Source: Pseudonocardia sp. DSM 110487
Lineage (GTDB): Bacteria; Actinomycetota; Actinomycetes; Mycobacteriales; Pseudonocardiaceae
Length of the DNA stretch: 64,000 bases
NCBI RefSeq assembly: GCF_019468565.1
Contig: NZ_CP080521.1
Span: 4,278,001 to 4,342,000, forward strand
Direction of reading: 5' to 3'
The notes beneath the pieces are model-generated. The model was given only the letters and a program-made list of their open reading frames with translations, was not told where the DNA came from and did not search any database. A program made the position numbers and the translations under genes. Below, piece after piece: positions 1 through 7,199 of the stretch (its first letter is position 1; each line of letters opens with the position of its first letter).

Positions 1-1059
1 GTGGCCTCGCTCCTGCTGATGGGGATCGGCACCGTGCTCATCGCCGTGCTGCCCACCTACGCCCAGATCGGGCTCGCGGCGCCGATCCTGCTCGTCGCGC
101 TGAGGTTCGTGCAGGGTCTGGGCGTCGGGGGCGAGTGGGGCGGTGCGGTCCTGCTGGCGCTGGAGCACGCCCCGGCCGGCCGGCGTGGCCTCTACTCCGC
201 GTTCCCGCAGATCGGCCTGCCCGCCGGCGCCTTGCTGGCGAACCTCGTGTTCTTCGCGGTGTCGGCAGCGTTGGGGCCCGAGAGGTTCGCGGCCTGGGGA
301 TGGCGGATCCCGTTCCTGCTCAGCGCCGTGCTCGTGCTCGTCGCGCTGCTCGTCCGGCTCAAGGTGGAGGAGAGCCCGGAGTTCTCGACGCTCCGCAGCC
401 GCGGCGAGGTCCGCAGGCTTCCGCTCGTGGACGTGCTGCGCCGCAGCCCGGCCGCGGTGGTGCTGGGTATGGGCATCACCTTCGCCCCGTCGTCGCTGGG
501 ATACCTGCTGTCGGTCTACCTGCTGAGCTACGGCACCGGCACGGCCGGCGTCGCACCGCAGACGATGCTGCTCGCGATCACGGCAGCGTCGGTGGTCTAC
601 CTGGTGGTGGCATGCCTCACGGCCCTCGTGTCCGACCGGGTCGGCCCGGGCCGGGTGTTCGCGCTTGCCTCTGTGCTGGGAGTGCTGGTGCCGTTCGCCG
701 TGTTCGCGCTGGTGAACACCGCGGCGGTGGGTGAAGTGCTGCTGGCGACTGGGCTGCTGGGTGTGGTGCTCGGCCTGATGGTGGCGGTACAGGCGGTGAT
801 CGTCTCCGCCGCGTTCCGCGCCGACGTGCGCTACACCGGCTCATCGCTGTCGTACCAGCTCGGCGCGGTGCTCGGGGGTGGGCTGACGCCGCTGGCCTCG
901 GCGACGATCCTGGGGATCACCGGCTCGTGGACGGCCGTCGCGGGCTACATCGCACTGCTCGCCGCGGTGTCCGGTATCGCGGTGTGGTTCCTGCCGCGCG
1001 TGGCCGAGACGGGCGACGGAGAGCAGGGCACCACGCCCGCCGTGATCACTCAGCGGTAG
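1..1059 (+). CDS. MFS transporter, MHS (metabolite:H+ symporter) family, 5' end missing
   Basis: A membrane carrier that probably imports an organic acid or related metabolite with protons. The frame is open from the first base, so the amino terminus and first helices lie outside the window. What remains shows about nine hydrophobic segments. Near residue 35 is the family motif RFVQGLGVGGEWGGAVLLA, followed by EHAP..RRG, typical of MHS members (ProP/KgtP/ShiA type). The stop at 1057-1059 overlaps by 14 bp the end of the convergent TetR gene. A second MHS transporter lies at 10576, so this island has two. The substrate cannot be read from sequence. Confidence 0.9.
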   Translation: MASLLLMGIGTVLIAVLPTYAQIGLAAPILLVALRFVQGLGVGGEWGGAVLLALEHAPAGRRGLYSAFPQIGLPAGALLANLVFFAVSAALGPERFAAWGWRIPFLLSAVLVLVALLVRLKVEESPEFSTLRSRGEVRRLPLVDVLRRSPAAVVLGMGITFAPSSLGYLLSVYLLSYGTGTAGVAPQTMLLAITAASVVYLVVACLTALVSDRVGPGRVFALASVLGVLVPFAVFALVNTAAVGEVLLATGLLGVVLGLMVAVQAVIVSAAFRADVRYTGSSLSYQLGAVLGGGLTPLASATILGITGSWTAVAGYIALLAAVSGIAVWFLPRVAETGDGEQGTTPAVITQR

Positions 1060-1693
1060 CGGGATCACGCTGGATCGCGACTCCGCGGAGCAGGGTCTGC
1101 ACCAGCGCCGCGTAGTGGGAGTCGTAGTCGGTCACGAAGCCGACCCCTCGCAGCTGGATGCTGATCGAGCCGTGGCAGGACGCCCAGATCCGCTGCGCGA
1201 TCTCGACGGGATCGCCCGGGGTGATGACACGTGCGGCGTGCCCGCGGCGGATGGCCTCGACGAGTCGGTCGAATGCGTTCCTTGCGGGCTCCATCGCGGC
1301 GGCGGACGGCGTGTAGTCGGGGACCGGAGTGTCGAACATGAGCCGGTAGACGGCGGGGTTGCGGATCGCGAAGTCGCGGTAGCGGGCCATTCCGTCTGCG
1401 ATCTCGGTGTGGACGTCGTCGCCGCGAATGTGCCCCACCGCTGCCGCGAGCTCCTCGAACCCCAGCCGGAACAGCTCGTCGATGATGCCGTTCTTCGACC
1501 CGAATCGCTTGTAGACACCCATCGGGGCGACGCCGGCGCGGGCGGCGATGTCCCGCACACCGAGCATGTCCGGTCCGCCCTCGTCGAGCAGCTCACGCGC
1601 GGCGCGCAGCAGTGCGTCCCGCACCTCGAGCGTCGGTGTGCGGCGCCGGGTCATACGTGTCGGGACCGATCGGCACGGGATGGGGTCCGGCAC
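1046..1693 (-). CDS. TetR/AcrR family transcriptional regulator
   Basis: A one-component DNA-binding regulator of about 202-215 residues. The amino-terminal helix-turn-helix is clear (VRDIAARAGVAPMGVYKRFG), and the carboxyl half is the variable ligand-binding domain with an RIWASCHG segment typical of TetR_C domains. The longest reading starts at GTG 1693. An internal ATG at 1654 (MTRRRTPTLEV) starts closer to the first helix and is equally plausible, since neither has a good ribosome-binding site. It lies 82 bp downstream of the FAD oxidoreductase on the same strand, so the two may share a transcript and it may autoregulate through the palindrome at 3277-3289 (inference). Confidence 0.88.
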   Translation of the reverse strand: MPDPIPCRSVPTRMTRRRTPTLEVRDALLRAARELLDEGGPDMLGVRDIAARAGVAPMGVYKRFGSKNGIIDELFRLGFEELAAAVGHIRGDDVHTEIADGMARYRDFAIRNPAVYRLMFDTPVPDYTPSAAAMEPARNAFDRLVEAIRRGHAARVITPGDPVEIAQRIWASCHGSISIQLRGVGFVTDYDSHYAALVQTLLRGVAIQRDPATAE

Positions 1694-1775
1694 TCACGAA
1701 CCTGCCGGGCCGGAGAGGGCTGAGCGGTTGGCATTCGATCATGTAACCATCCGAGCTCCCCGAGATCGTTGCGGT

Positions 1776-3263
1776 TCACGTCGAAACCGGCGCGTCGGGG
1801 AGTCGGCGGACCGCCGAGAGCCCCTCCGCCGACAGCGCGAACTGCTGCGTCGGCACCCGGCGACGAGCGCTGAGCATGCTGCGCACGACCCTGGCGAGGA
1901 TCCAGGGGGCGAAGACGCTTCGTGGCGAGGCGATCATGAAGACGACGTCGAGGTAGGCGGCGGTGAGGTCGGGATCACGCACGGCCGCGCGCAGCAGCCG
2001 GTCCATGTAGCGGCGTCCGATCGCCATGGCTGGGCTGGGGCGCGAACCGGTCAGCTCGACTCCGGGCCAGCGCAGGTCCTCGCTGGTGGCGACGAACCAC
2101 GGCGCGGCCACGTTGCGCGCGAGGTCGGCCTGGAATGCCCGCTCGAACCCGGCAGACCTGCCCCCTTCGTGCCGGTTCAGCGCGTCGGCCAGCACCAGCG
2201 CGTCCATCGCGGCGACCGTCATGCCCTGTCCGTAGATCGGGTTGAACGCGCACACGGCGTCCCCGGTGACCACGAAACCCGTCGGCCAGCGCCGCAGCCG
2301 CTCGAACCGCCGCATCCGGTTGGTGGGGGTGCGGTAACCCCGGATGGGACTGACCGGCGTGGCGACCCTGACCGCCTCGTAGATGGTCGGGTCGGCCAGC
2401 TGGCGTGCCCACTGGAGGAAGCCGGCGTCATCGGTGGGCGCGGTGTCCCCGGCGGCCATTCGACCGAGCGTCACGTGCCACAGGTCGTTCTCGACGGTCA
2501 GAAGGAGGCCCGCGCGCGGGTTGTGCGGCGCGCGCCCGTTGATGAGCACGCTCCTCCATTCGTCGGGGAACCCGTCGGGCCGCGTGTAGAACCGCGAGGA
2601 GTAGCTGAGACCGGAGTTCACCACCTCCTCCGGCACCTCGCCGTACCCGAGGTCTCGCAACCAGTCCGGCACCTTCGAGCTGCGCCCACTGCTGTCGACC
2701 ACGAGGTCGGCGGGGACGAGGTCGGCGGCGGGCTGACGACTGCCGTCGTGGCGGAACCGGAGTCGCACCCCGCGGACCCGGGTTCCGTCGCGGTCGGTAT
2801 CCAGGCCGACGACCTCTGCATCCGGCAGGAACCGCACCTGGGGAAGCCGCGCGAGCCGTTGCCGGATCTGCCACTCGAGAAGGAATCGGCTGAACATCAC
2901 GAACTCGCCAGGGCTCGGCCGCACCGGCAACGGCCCGGCAGGCGACACGACCATGAAGCCGACGGTGTCGCGGCCCACGGTGGAACCGGCGGCGCGGAGG
3001 TCGTCCTCGATGCCGGGGAACAACCTCCCGATGATCTCGTGCCCACGCGGCAGCAGGCCGTGCGCATGGTGGGACTGCGGCGCCCCCTTGCGGTGCTCCG
3101 GGCTGTCGGGGAAGCGGTCTCGATCGACCACGGTGACCTGTTCGAAGTGCTCGGACGCGACCCGCGCCGCCAGCAGGCCCGCGAGACCAGAACCGATGAT
3201 CACGGCATGGCGCCCGGCGTCGGGTGGGCCGGAGTAGGCGCGTAATCCTGCCTGTGTCGACAT
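1776..3263 (-). CDS. FAD-dependent oxidoreductase / monooxygenase
   Basis: A flavoprotein of 495 residues related to aromatic hydroxylases and tryptophan-halogenase-like enzymes (UbiH superfamily). The dinucleotide-binding motif GSGLAGLLAAR is near residue 24, and VVDRDRF follows as the acidic end of the Rossmann fold. The second FAD motif GDAVCAFNPIYGQGM is near residue 320. There is no transmembrane segment. The ATG at 3263 follows a G-rich stretch. The gene is read away from the BKACE gene and shares with it a 200-bp regulatory region with a perfect palindrome at 3277-3289. The substrate is unknown; hydroxylation of a ring or unsaturated acid would fit the island. Confidence 0.85.
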   Translation of the reverse strand: MSTQAGLRAYSGPPDAGRHAVIIGSGLAGLLAARVASEHFEQVTVVDRDRFPDSPEHRKGAPQSHHAHGLLPRGHEIIGRLFPGIEDDLRAAGSTVGRDTVGFMVVSPAGPLPVRPSPGEFVMFSRFLLEWQIRQRLARLPQVRFLPDAEVVGLDTDRDGTRVRGVRLRFRHDGSRQPAADLVPADLVVDSSGRSSKVPDWLRDLGYGEVPEEVVNSGLSYSSRFYTRPDGFPDEWRSVLINGRAPHNPRAGLLLTVENDLWHVTLGRMAAGDTAPTDDAGFLQWARQLADPTIYEAVRVATPVSPIRGYRTPTNRMRRFERLRRWPTGFVVTGDAVCAFNPIYGQGMTVAAMDALVLADALNRHEGGRSAGFERAFQADLARNVAAPWFVATSEDLRWPGVELTGSRPSPAMAIGRRYMDRLLRAAVRDPDLTAAYLDVVFMIASPRSVFAPWILARVVRSMLSARRRVPTQQFALSAEGLSAVRRLPDAPVST

Positions 3264-3276
3264 CGAGCCCCCCTAT

Positions 3277-3289
3277 AGAACACTGTTCT
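3277..3289. promoter_or_regulatory. Palindromic operator AGAACACTGTTCT upstream of the FAD oxidoreductase
   Basis: A perfect 6-1-6 palindrome (AGAACA-C-TGTTCT) lies 14 bp before the oxidoreductase start in an otherwise AT-richer stretch. Position and symmetry fit a repressor site, most simply for the TetR protein encoded downstream on the same strand. The GAAC-N3-GTTC spacing differs from the N4 spacing of the SOS box at 13979 and from the N5 spacing of the sites at 3402 and 8768, so it is probably a separate specificity. Confidence 0.5.
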
Positions 3290-3371
3290 TCTATTAAGGA
3301 ACAAGGTACTTCAGCATGCGGGGGCGGTCAACAGGCGGCGGGCGGGGTCGGTCGTCCGGCTCTCCGGATCA

Positions 3372-3401
3372 TGGACAGGCGCGCTGGCCGACCCGTATAG
3401 T
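3372..3401 (+). promoter_or_regulatory. Sigma-70-type promoter for the BKACE-SDR operon
   Basis: TGGACA at 3372-3377 and TATAGT at 3396-3401 are separated by 18 bp and each differs from the sigma-70 consensus by one base. A start near 3408 would place the operator at 3402-3418 directly over the transcription start. Confidence 0.55.
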
Positions 3402-3425
3402 GAACATTGAGTTCGCATTTCGAAC
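3402..3425. promoter_or_regulatory. Operator GAACAT-N3-GTTCGCA with a second GTTCG/CGAAC repeat
   Basis: GAACATTGAGTTCGCA at 3402-3417 matches the site at 8768-8783 in all bases outside the three-base centre. Overlapping it is a second inverted repeat, GTTCG (3411-3415) and CGAAC (3421-3425). It starts right after the -10 box of the BKACE promoter, a classical repressor position. The regulator is not identified; the IclR (12962) and TetR (1046) proteins are local candidates. Confidence 0.55.
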
Positions 3426-3440
3426 TACGGAGGTCGGGCC

Positions 3441-3467
3441 ATGTTTCCTACCGAGGCGTCGACGTGA
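3441..3467 (+). other. Possible 8-codon leader ORF overlapping the BKACE start
   Basis: ATG 3441 has the best ribosome-binding site in the region (GGAGG at 3429-3433, 7-base spacing) but encodes only MFPTEAST before TGA 3465-3467. That stop overlaps the GTG start of the BKACE gene as GTGA, the geometry of translational coupling. It is either a coupling leader cistron or the trace of a one-base indel that moved the original ATG out of frame. Confidence 0.35.
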
Positions 3468-4405
3468 TCCCCGCCGACCGCGTGATCATCAGTACCGCCG
3501 TGACGGGCTCGGTGCACGTACCGTCGCAGAGCGACCATCTGCCGATCACGCCGCAGGACATCGTCGCGGAGTCCCTTGCCGCGGCAGAGGCGGGCGCGGC
3601 GGTCATCCACCTCCACGCCCGGCACGCCGAGGACGGCAGGCCCGCGTTCGAGCCGAGCGTCTTCGAACAGATCATCCCGCCGATCGCCGCCGCGTGCGAC
3701 GCGGTCGTCAACATCACGACCGGCGGGGCGTCGTCGATGACGATCGAGGAGCGGCTCGCCGCCGCAACGTGGTTCAGCCCCGAGCTCGCGTCGCTCAACA
3801 TGGGCTCGATGAACTTCGTCTTCTCCGGCATCGCCGACCGCGTGACCAGCTGGAAGCATGCGTGGGAGAAGGCGTACGTCGAGAACACCTACCGGCGGCC
3901 GTTCCTCAACACCTTCGAGCAGATCGAGTACGCGCTGCGGGAGCTGGGGGAGCGGGGCGGGACCCGGTTCGAGTACGAGTGCTACGACATCGGGCACCTG
4001 TACACGCTCTCCCACTTCGCCGACCGGGGGCTCGCGAAGCCGCCGTTCCTCATTCAGGGCGTCTTCGGGATCCTCGGCGGCATCGGGGCCGACCACGCCA
4101 ATCTCACGCACATGGTCGCGATCGCCGACAAGCTCTTCGGCGACGCCTACCACTTCTCCGCCTTCGCCGCGGGACGCCACCAGATGCAGTTCTGCACCCA
4201 CAGCGCATGGCTGGGCGGTCACGTCCGGGTGGGGCTGGAGGACAACCTCTACATCGGCAAGGGCGAGAAGGCGACCAGCAACGCACAGCAGGTGCGCAAG
4301 GTCCGGGAGATCCTCGCCGACCTCGGCAAGGAGATCGCGACGCCGGCCGACGTCCGGCGGATGCTGGCGCTCAAGGGGGCGAAGAACGTGGTGCTGCAGC
4401 GATGA
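3464..4405 (+). CDS. Beta-keto acid cleavage enzyme (BKACE, DUF849; 3-keto-5-aminohexanoate cleavage family)
   Basis: A zinc-dependent cytosolic enzyme of 313 residues. The family condenses a beta-keto acid with acetyl-CoA to give acetoacetate and a new CoA ester. The sequence shows the family start (RVIISTAVTGSVH), the metal-binding HLHARH near residue 46, YDIGHLYTL and the GGIGAD and GGHVRVGLEDN segments of the (beta/alpha)8 barrel. I chose GTG 3464 because GAGG lies 7 bases upstream and the protein then begins like known members. An upstream in-frame TTG at 3407 lacks a ribosome-binding site and overlaps the operator. It overlaps the SDR gene by ATGA. BKACE members vary widely in keto-acid specificity, so the exact substrate is open. 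Confidence 0.9.
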   Translation: MIPADRVIISTAVTGSVHVPSQSDHLPITPQDIVAESLAAAEAGAAVIHLHARHAEDGRPAFEPSVFEQIIPPIAAACDAVVNITTGGASSMTIEERLAAATWFSPELASLNMGSMNFVFSGIADRVTSWKHAWEKAYVENTYRRPFLNTFEQIEYALRELGERGGTRFEYECYDIGHLYTLSHFADRGLAKPPFLIQGVFGILGGIGADHANLTHMVAIADKLFGDAYHFSAFAAGRHQMQFCTHSAWLGGHVRVGLEDNLYIGKGEKATSNAQQVRKVREILADLGKEIATPADVRRMLALKGAKNVVLQR

Positions 4406-5157
4406 CCAGAGGACTGCTCGACGGCAAGGTCGTACTGGTGGTCGGCGGGAGCACCGGCATCGGGGCCGACTCCGCGCGGGTCTTCGCCGATGAGGGTGCC
4501 TCCGTGATGCTCGCCGCGCGATCGAAGGACGCGCTCGCGGCGCTCACCGACGAGCTCGCGGCGGCGGGGCACGACGTCGCCTTCACCGCGGGTGACGTCA
4601 GCGTCGGGGCTGATGTCGCGCGGTTCGTCGACGCGACGCTCGACCGGTTCGGCCGGCTCGACGGCGCGTTCAACAACGCGGGCATCAACCAGCACGGGCG
4701 GCTCGACGACGTGTCGGAGGAGGACTTCGACCGGGTCATGGCGGTGAACGTCAAGGGCACATGGCTGTGCCTGCGCGCGGAGATCCGTGCGATGCGCGAC
4801 TCGGGTGGCTCGATCGTCAACACGAGCAGCGTGGGCGGGTTCCGCGGCAACACCGGCCTCGGCGCCTACCAGGCCACGAAGCACGCGGTCATCGGCCTGA
4901 CACGCACGGCGGCCCACGACAACGGACCGCTCGGCATCCGCGTCAACGCCATCGCGCCCGGGCCGGTCGAGACCCCGATGCTCACGACGTGGCGGCAGGA
5001 CGATCCGGCCGCCGTGGAGCGCCGGATCGCCGCGGTCCCGCTGCGGAAGGCCGGCACCACCACCGAGGTGGCCAACGTTGCCGCATGGTTGCTGAGCGAC
5101 CGCGCGAGCCAGGTCAGCGGGGTCGTCCTGCCGGTCGACGGCGGGTACTCGGCCTGA
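4402..5157 (+). CDS. SDR family NAD(P)-dependent oxidoreductase
   Basis: A classical short-chain dehydrogenase of 251 residues. It shows the cofactor motif GGSTGIG near residue 15, DVS after beta-4, NNAG near residue 91, the catalytic serine in NTSSVGG and the active-site YQATK near residue 158, ending with the usual VLPVDGGYSA. All catalytic residues are present. The ATG overlaps the BKACE stop, so the two are translated together and probably act in sequence, for instance oxidising a beta-hydroxy acid to the beta-keto acid the BKACE cleaves (inference). A decayed second SDR begins right at its stop codon. Confidence 0.93.
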   Translation: MTRGLLDGKVVLVVGGSTGIGADSARVFADEGASVMLAARSKDALAALTDELAAAGHDVAFTAGDVSVGADVARFVDATLDRFGRLDGAFNNAGINQHGRLDDVSEEDFDRVMAVNVKGTWLCLRAEIRAMRDSGGSIVNTSSVGGFRGNTGLGAYQATKHAVIGLTRTAAHDNGPLGIRVNAIAPGPVETPMLTTWRQDDPAAVERRIAAVPLRKAGTTTEVANVAAWLLSDRASQVSGVVLPVDGGYSA

Positions 5158-5238
5158 CGGATCTCGCCGGGAAGGCCTGCCTCATCACGGGTGCCGCCGG
5201 GGCCTCGGCTCCGCGACCGCGCGGCGGCTCGCCGCAGA
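5154..5238 (+). pseudogene. Remnant of a second SDR gene (first ~28 codons only)
   Basis: Starting at the stop of the intact SDR, one frame reads LTDLAGKACLITGAAG. After a one-base shift at the G4 run 5199-5202 the next frame reads GLGSATARRLAADA. Joined, these give the amino-terminal cofactor-binding element of an SDR (TGAAGGLGSATA). Similarity stops near 5238. The gene has lost a base and all of its catalytic part. Confidence 0.7.
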
Positions 5239-5706
5239 CGCGTGCAACCGTTACTCGCGATCTTCGCGTCCATGATCTGGAGTTTCGGGTGCTCATGGTC
5301 GTGGGGGCAGCCGTGGGCAACCGATAGTTCGGATCTTGCCCGCGGCCGGTCCGAGCGCCTGGCGGCCGGGGTGGGATCGGTGTCGGTCCATCGGGTCGGT
5401 CTGGTCGAGCATCTGCCGGTGGGCGCGCTGTTTCCGGCTCGGGCCGCCCGGCGCCCGCCTCGTGATCCGGGCTTCGCGGGTGGTTCCGCCGGTTCGCCTC
5501 GGCCCCTTCACCTTGCGAGGGTGGCTGGGTTGGGTGCACTACCGTCGTCCCCTGGGGTTACCTGGGCGGCCGCACCCCGGGGAGCGTTCCGCGGAACGCA
5601 CCGCGACCCAGGCTCTCGCCGGGCCGGCCCCGCCCGACTCGGGCTCTGCGTCGAGATGAGGCCCGAACCCTGCGATCAGCGGAATGATCACGAAGGCCAG
5701 GCAGCA
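5239..5706. other. Intergenic region without a recognisable gene
   Basis: About 470 bp between the SDR remnant and the convergent gene at 5707. Several frames are open by chance because of the GC content, but none resembles a protein. There is a perfect 16-base palindrome, GCGTTCCGCGGAACGC, at 5584-5599, and a short CCATGA...TCATGG inverted repeat near 5262-5290. The region joins the SDR remnant and may be the scar of a deletion or of a lost mobile element. Confidence 0.4.
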
Positions 5707-6279
5707 CTAGCTCCCGGGCGGCTCCACCCCGAAAACCGCGAGCTGCGTGGCGACCTGGTCGTAGTAGCCGACCAGGGCCACCAGCTCGAAGAGGCCGCGT
5801 TCACCCAGCCCGGCGACGGCGGCGGCGTACTGGGCGTCGTCGAGGTTCTGCTTGTCGAGGATCGCCAGCGTCGTGGTGAAGACCTGCCGCTCCTCGTCGG
5901 ATTCGAATGTGGGCGGTGTCCGGGTGGCAAGTCCCTCGATCTCGGTGTCGGTGAGGCCTGCGGCTCGCCCAGCCTTCCGGTGCGCGTACAGCTCGAACGG
6001 GCTGTCGCGGTGGAACGCGACGAGCAGGATCGCGATCTCGCAGGCCCGGTCGGAGAGCTGGAGCTCGTGCCGCATGGTCCAGCCGATCCGTTCGAGGACG
6101 CGGCCGAGTGGAGGGCTCAACAGCCAGGCGTTCGGTGGGCCGATGAACCCGCCCTCGGGATGGAGGAGCGAGAAGGGCGCGCCGGGGGCGGCTCGCTTGC
6201 CACCGGTGAACCTGCTGTAGATCTCCATCTGCTCCGAGGTCATCGCGTCCGGGGTGATGCGGGCAAGTCGCTCGGTCAC
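5707..6279 (-). CDS. Carboxymuconolactone decarboxylase / AhpD-like family protein
   Basis: A small cytosolic protein of 190 residues with the all-helical CMD/AhpD fold. Recognisable parts are the central helix RACEIAILLVAFHRDSPFE followed by YAHRKAGRAAGLTDTEIEGL, the canonical CMD core. The AhpD CxxC redox pair is absent, so it is more likely a decarboxylase- or lactone-type or structural member than a thiol peroxidase partner. GTG 6279 overlaps the stop of the metallo-hydrolase gene (GTGA), making it the third gene of an operon with the monooxygenase and hydrolase. That order fits oxidation of a ketone to an ester or lactone, hydrolysis and further processing (inference). Confidence 0.82.
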   Translation of the reverse strand: MTERLARITPDAMTSEQMEIYSRFTGGKRAAPGAPFSLLHPEGGFIGPPNAWLLSPPLGRVLERIGWTMRHELQLSDRACEIAILLVAFHRDSPFELYAHRKAGRAAGLTDTEIEGLATRTPPTFESDEERQVFTTTLAILDKQNLDDAQYAAAVAGLGERGLFELVALVGYYDQVATQLAVFGVEPPGS

Positions 6280-7199
6280 AACAGTTCTCCCTCGACCATC
6301 TCGTAGCGGTAGCCGCCTGCCGGGTCGGTGACGACCCGGCCTGGTGCGGAGTTCGGGAAATGCGCCGGGAACAGCAGGACGTCGCGGTCGGCGATCTCGC
6401 GCAGCAGTGCCTGCCGCGCCTCGCTCGCGCCACGGGCGTCCACGCAGTAGTCCGTGCTGTGGTCGGGGAAGGCGAGCTGCAGGGCGTGGTGCACCATGTC
6501 GCCCGCGAAGACGGCGCGCTGCCCTTCCGAGGAGACCTCGACGCAGACGTTGCCCGGCGTGTGCCCTGCCGCGGGCACCAGCCGCACCTCGTCGCAGATC
6601 CCCAGGTCCGGCTCGACGACGTCGAGGACGCCCGCCTCGCGCAGCGGCAGGACGCTGTCGGTGACGTAGTCCCCGAGCCGGGCGAGGTCGCGAGCCGCCT
6701 GGCTGGTCCAGTAGGCGAGCTCGGCCGCGGTGGTGAGGTGCCGGGCATTCGGGAAGGCCGGCACCCACGCGGAGCCGTCGAGTCGGGTGGCGAACCCGAC
6801 GTGGTCGACGTGCAGGTGGCTGAAGACGACGGTGTCGATCTCCTCCGGTGTCACGCCGGCGCGGCGCAGGGTCGCGAACCAGTCGTCGTCGCGGTCGGTG
6901 AAGAGCGGGTTGGGTCGCTTCTTGCCGTTGCCCACGCCCGCGTCGACGAGGACGGTCCGCGTCGGGGTGCGGATCAGGAAGCCGCCCATGTCGATCACGA
7001 GGAAGCCGTCCTCGCGGTACGGCGGCCGCCAGTACCAGGCGTCCTCGTCGATCGTCGGGATATCGAGGTCCGGGAAGAACCGCAGCGGGTGGACGCGGTA
7101 GTGCAGCTGCACGACCGGTGTGATCGTCACCGCGCCGACCCGGATCTGCCGCAGCGGCGTGCCGGTGTCGCGGGTGCGCGCCCGGGGCGCTGCCGTCAT
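6276..7199 (-). CDS. MBL-fold metallo-hydrolase
   Basis: A zinc hydrolase of 307 residues of the metallo-beta-lactamase superfamily. The metal site is intact: SHLHVDHVG at residues 127-135 (HxHxDH), then AGHTPGN and FAGDMVHH supplying the third histidine and bridging aspartate, and a late FPAHFP. The family includes lactonases and esterases; the fold alone does not fix the substrate. ATG 7199 overlaps the stop of the monooxygenase (ATGA) and the stop overlaps the next start. In this setting hydrolysis of the ester or lactone made by the upstream Baeyer-Villiger-type enzyme is the simplest role (inference). Confidence 0.88.
   Translation of the reverse strand: MTAAPRARTRDTGTPLRQIRVGAVTITPVVQLHYRVHPLRFFPDLDIPTIDEDAWYWRPPYREDGFLVIDMGGFLIRTPTRTVLVDAGVGNGKKRPNPLFTDRDDDWFATLRRAGVTPEEIDTVVFSHLHVDHVGFATRLDGSAWVPAFPNARHLTTAAELAYWTSQAARDLARLGDYVTDSVLPLREAGVLDVVEPDLGICDEVRLVPAAGHTPGNVCVEVSSEGQRAVFAGDMVHHALQLAFPDHSTDYCVDARGASEARQALLREIADRDVLLFPAHFPNSAPGRVVTDPAGGYRYEMVEGELL

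Noticed and set aside
1548..3245. Very long open frame antisense to the FAD oxidoreductase
   Set aside because: It has no family features, is rich in R, H, G and P, and mirrors the codon bias of the real gene on the other strand.
3277..3289. AGAACACTGTTCT as a second SOS box
   Set aside because: The GAAC/GTTC arms are 3 bp apart; actinobacterial LexA sites need 4.
5191..6306. Long plus-strand frame across the gap and the CMD gene
   Set aside because: Its composition changes where it enters the CMD gene and it resembles no protein; open by chance in GC-rich DNA.
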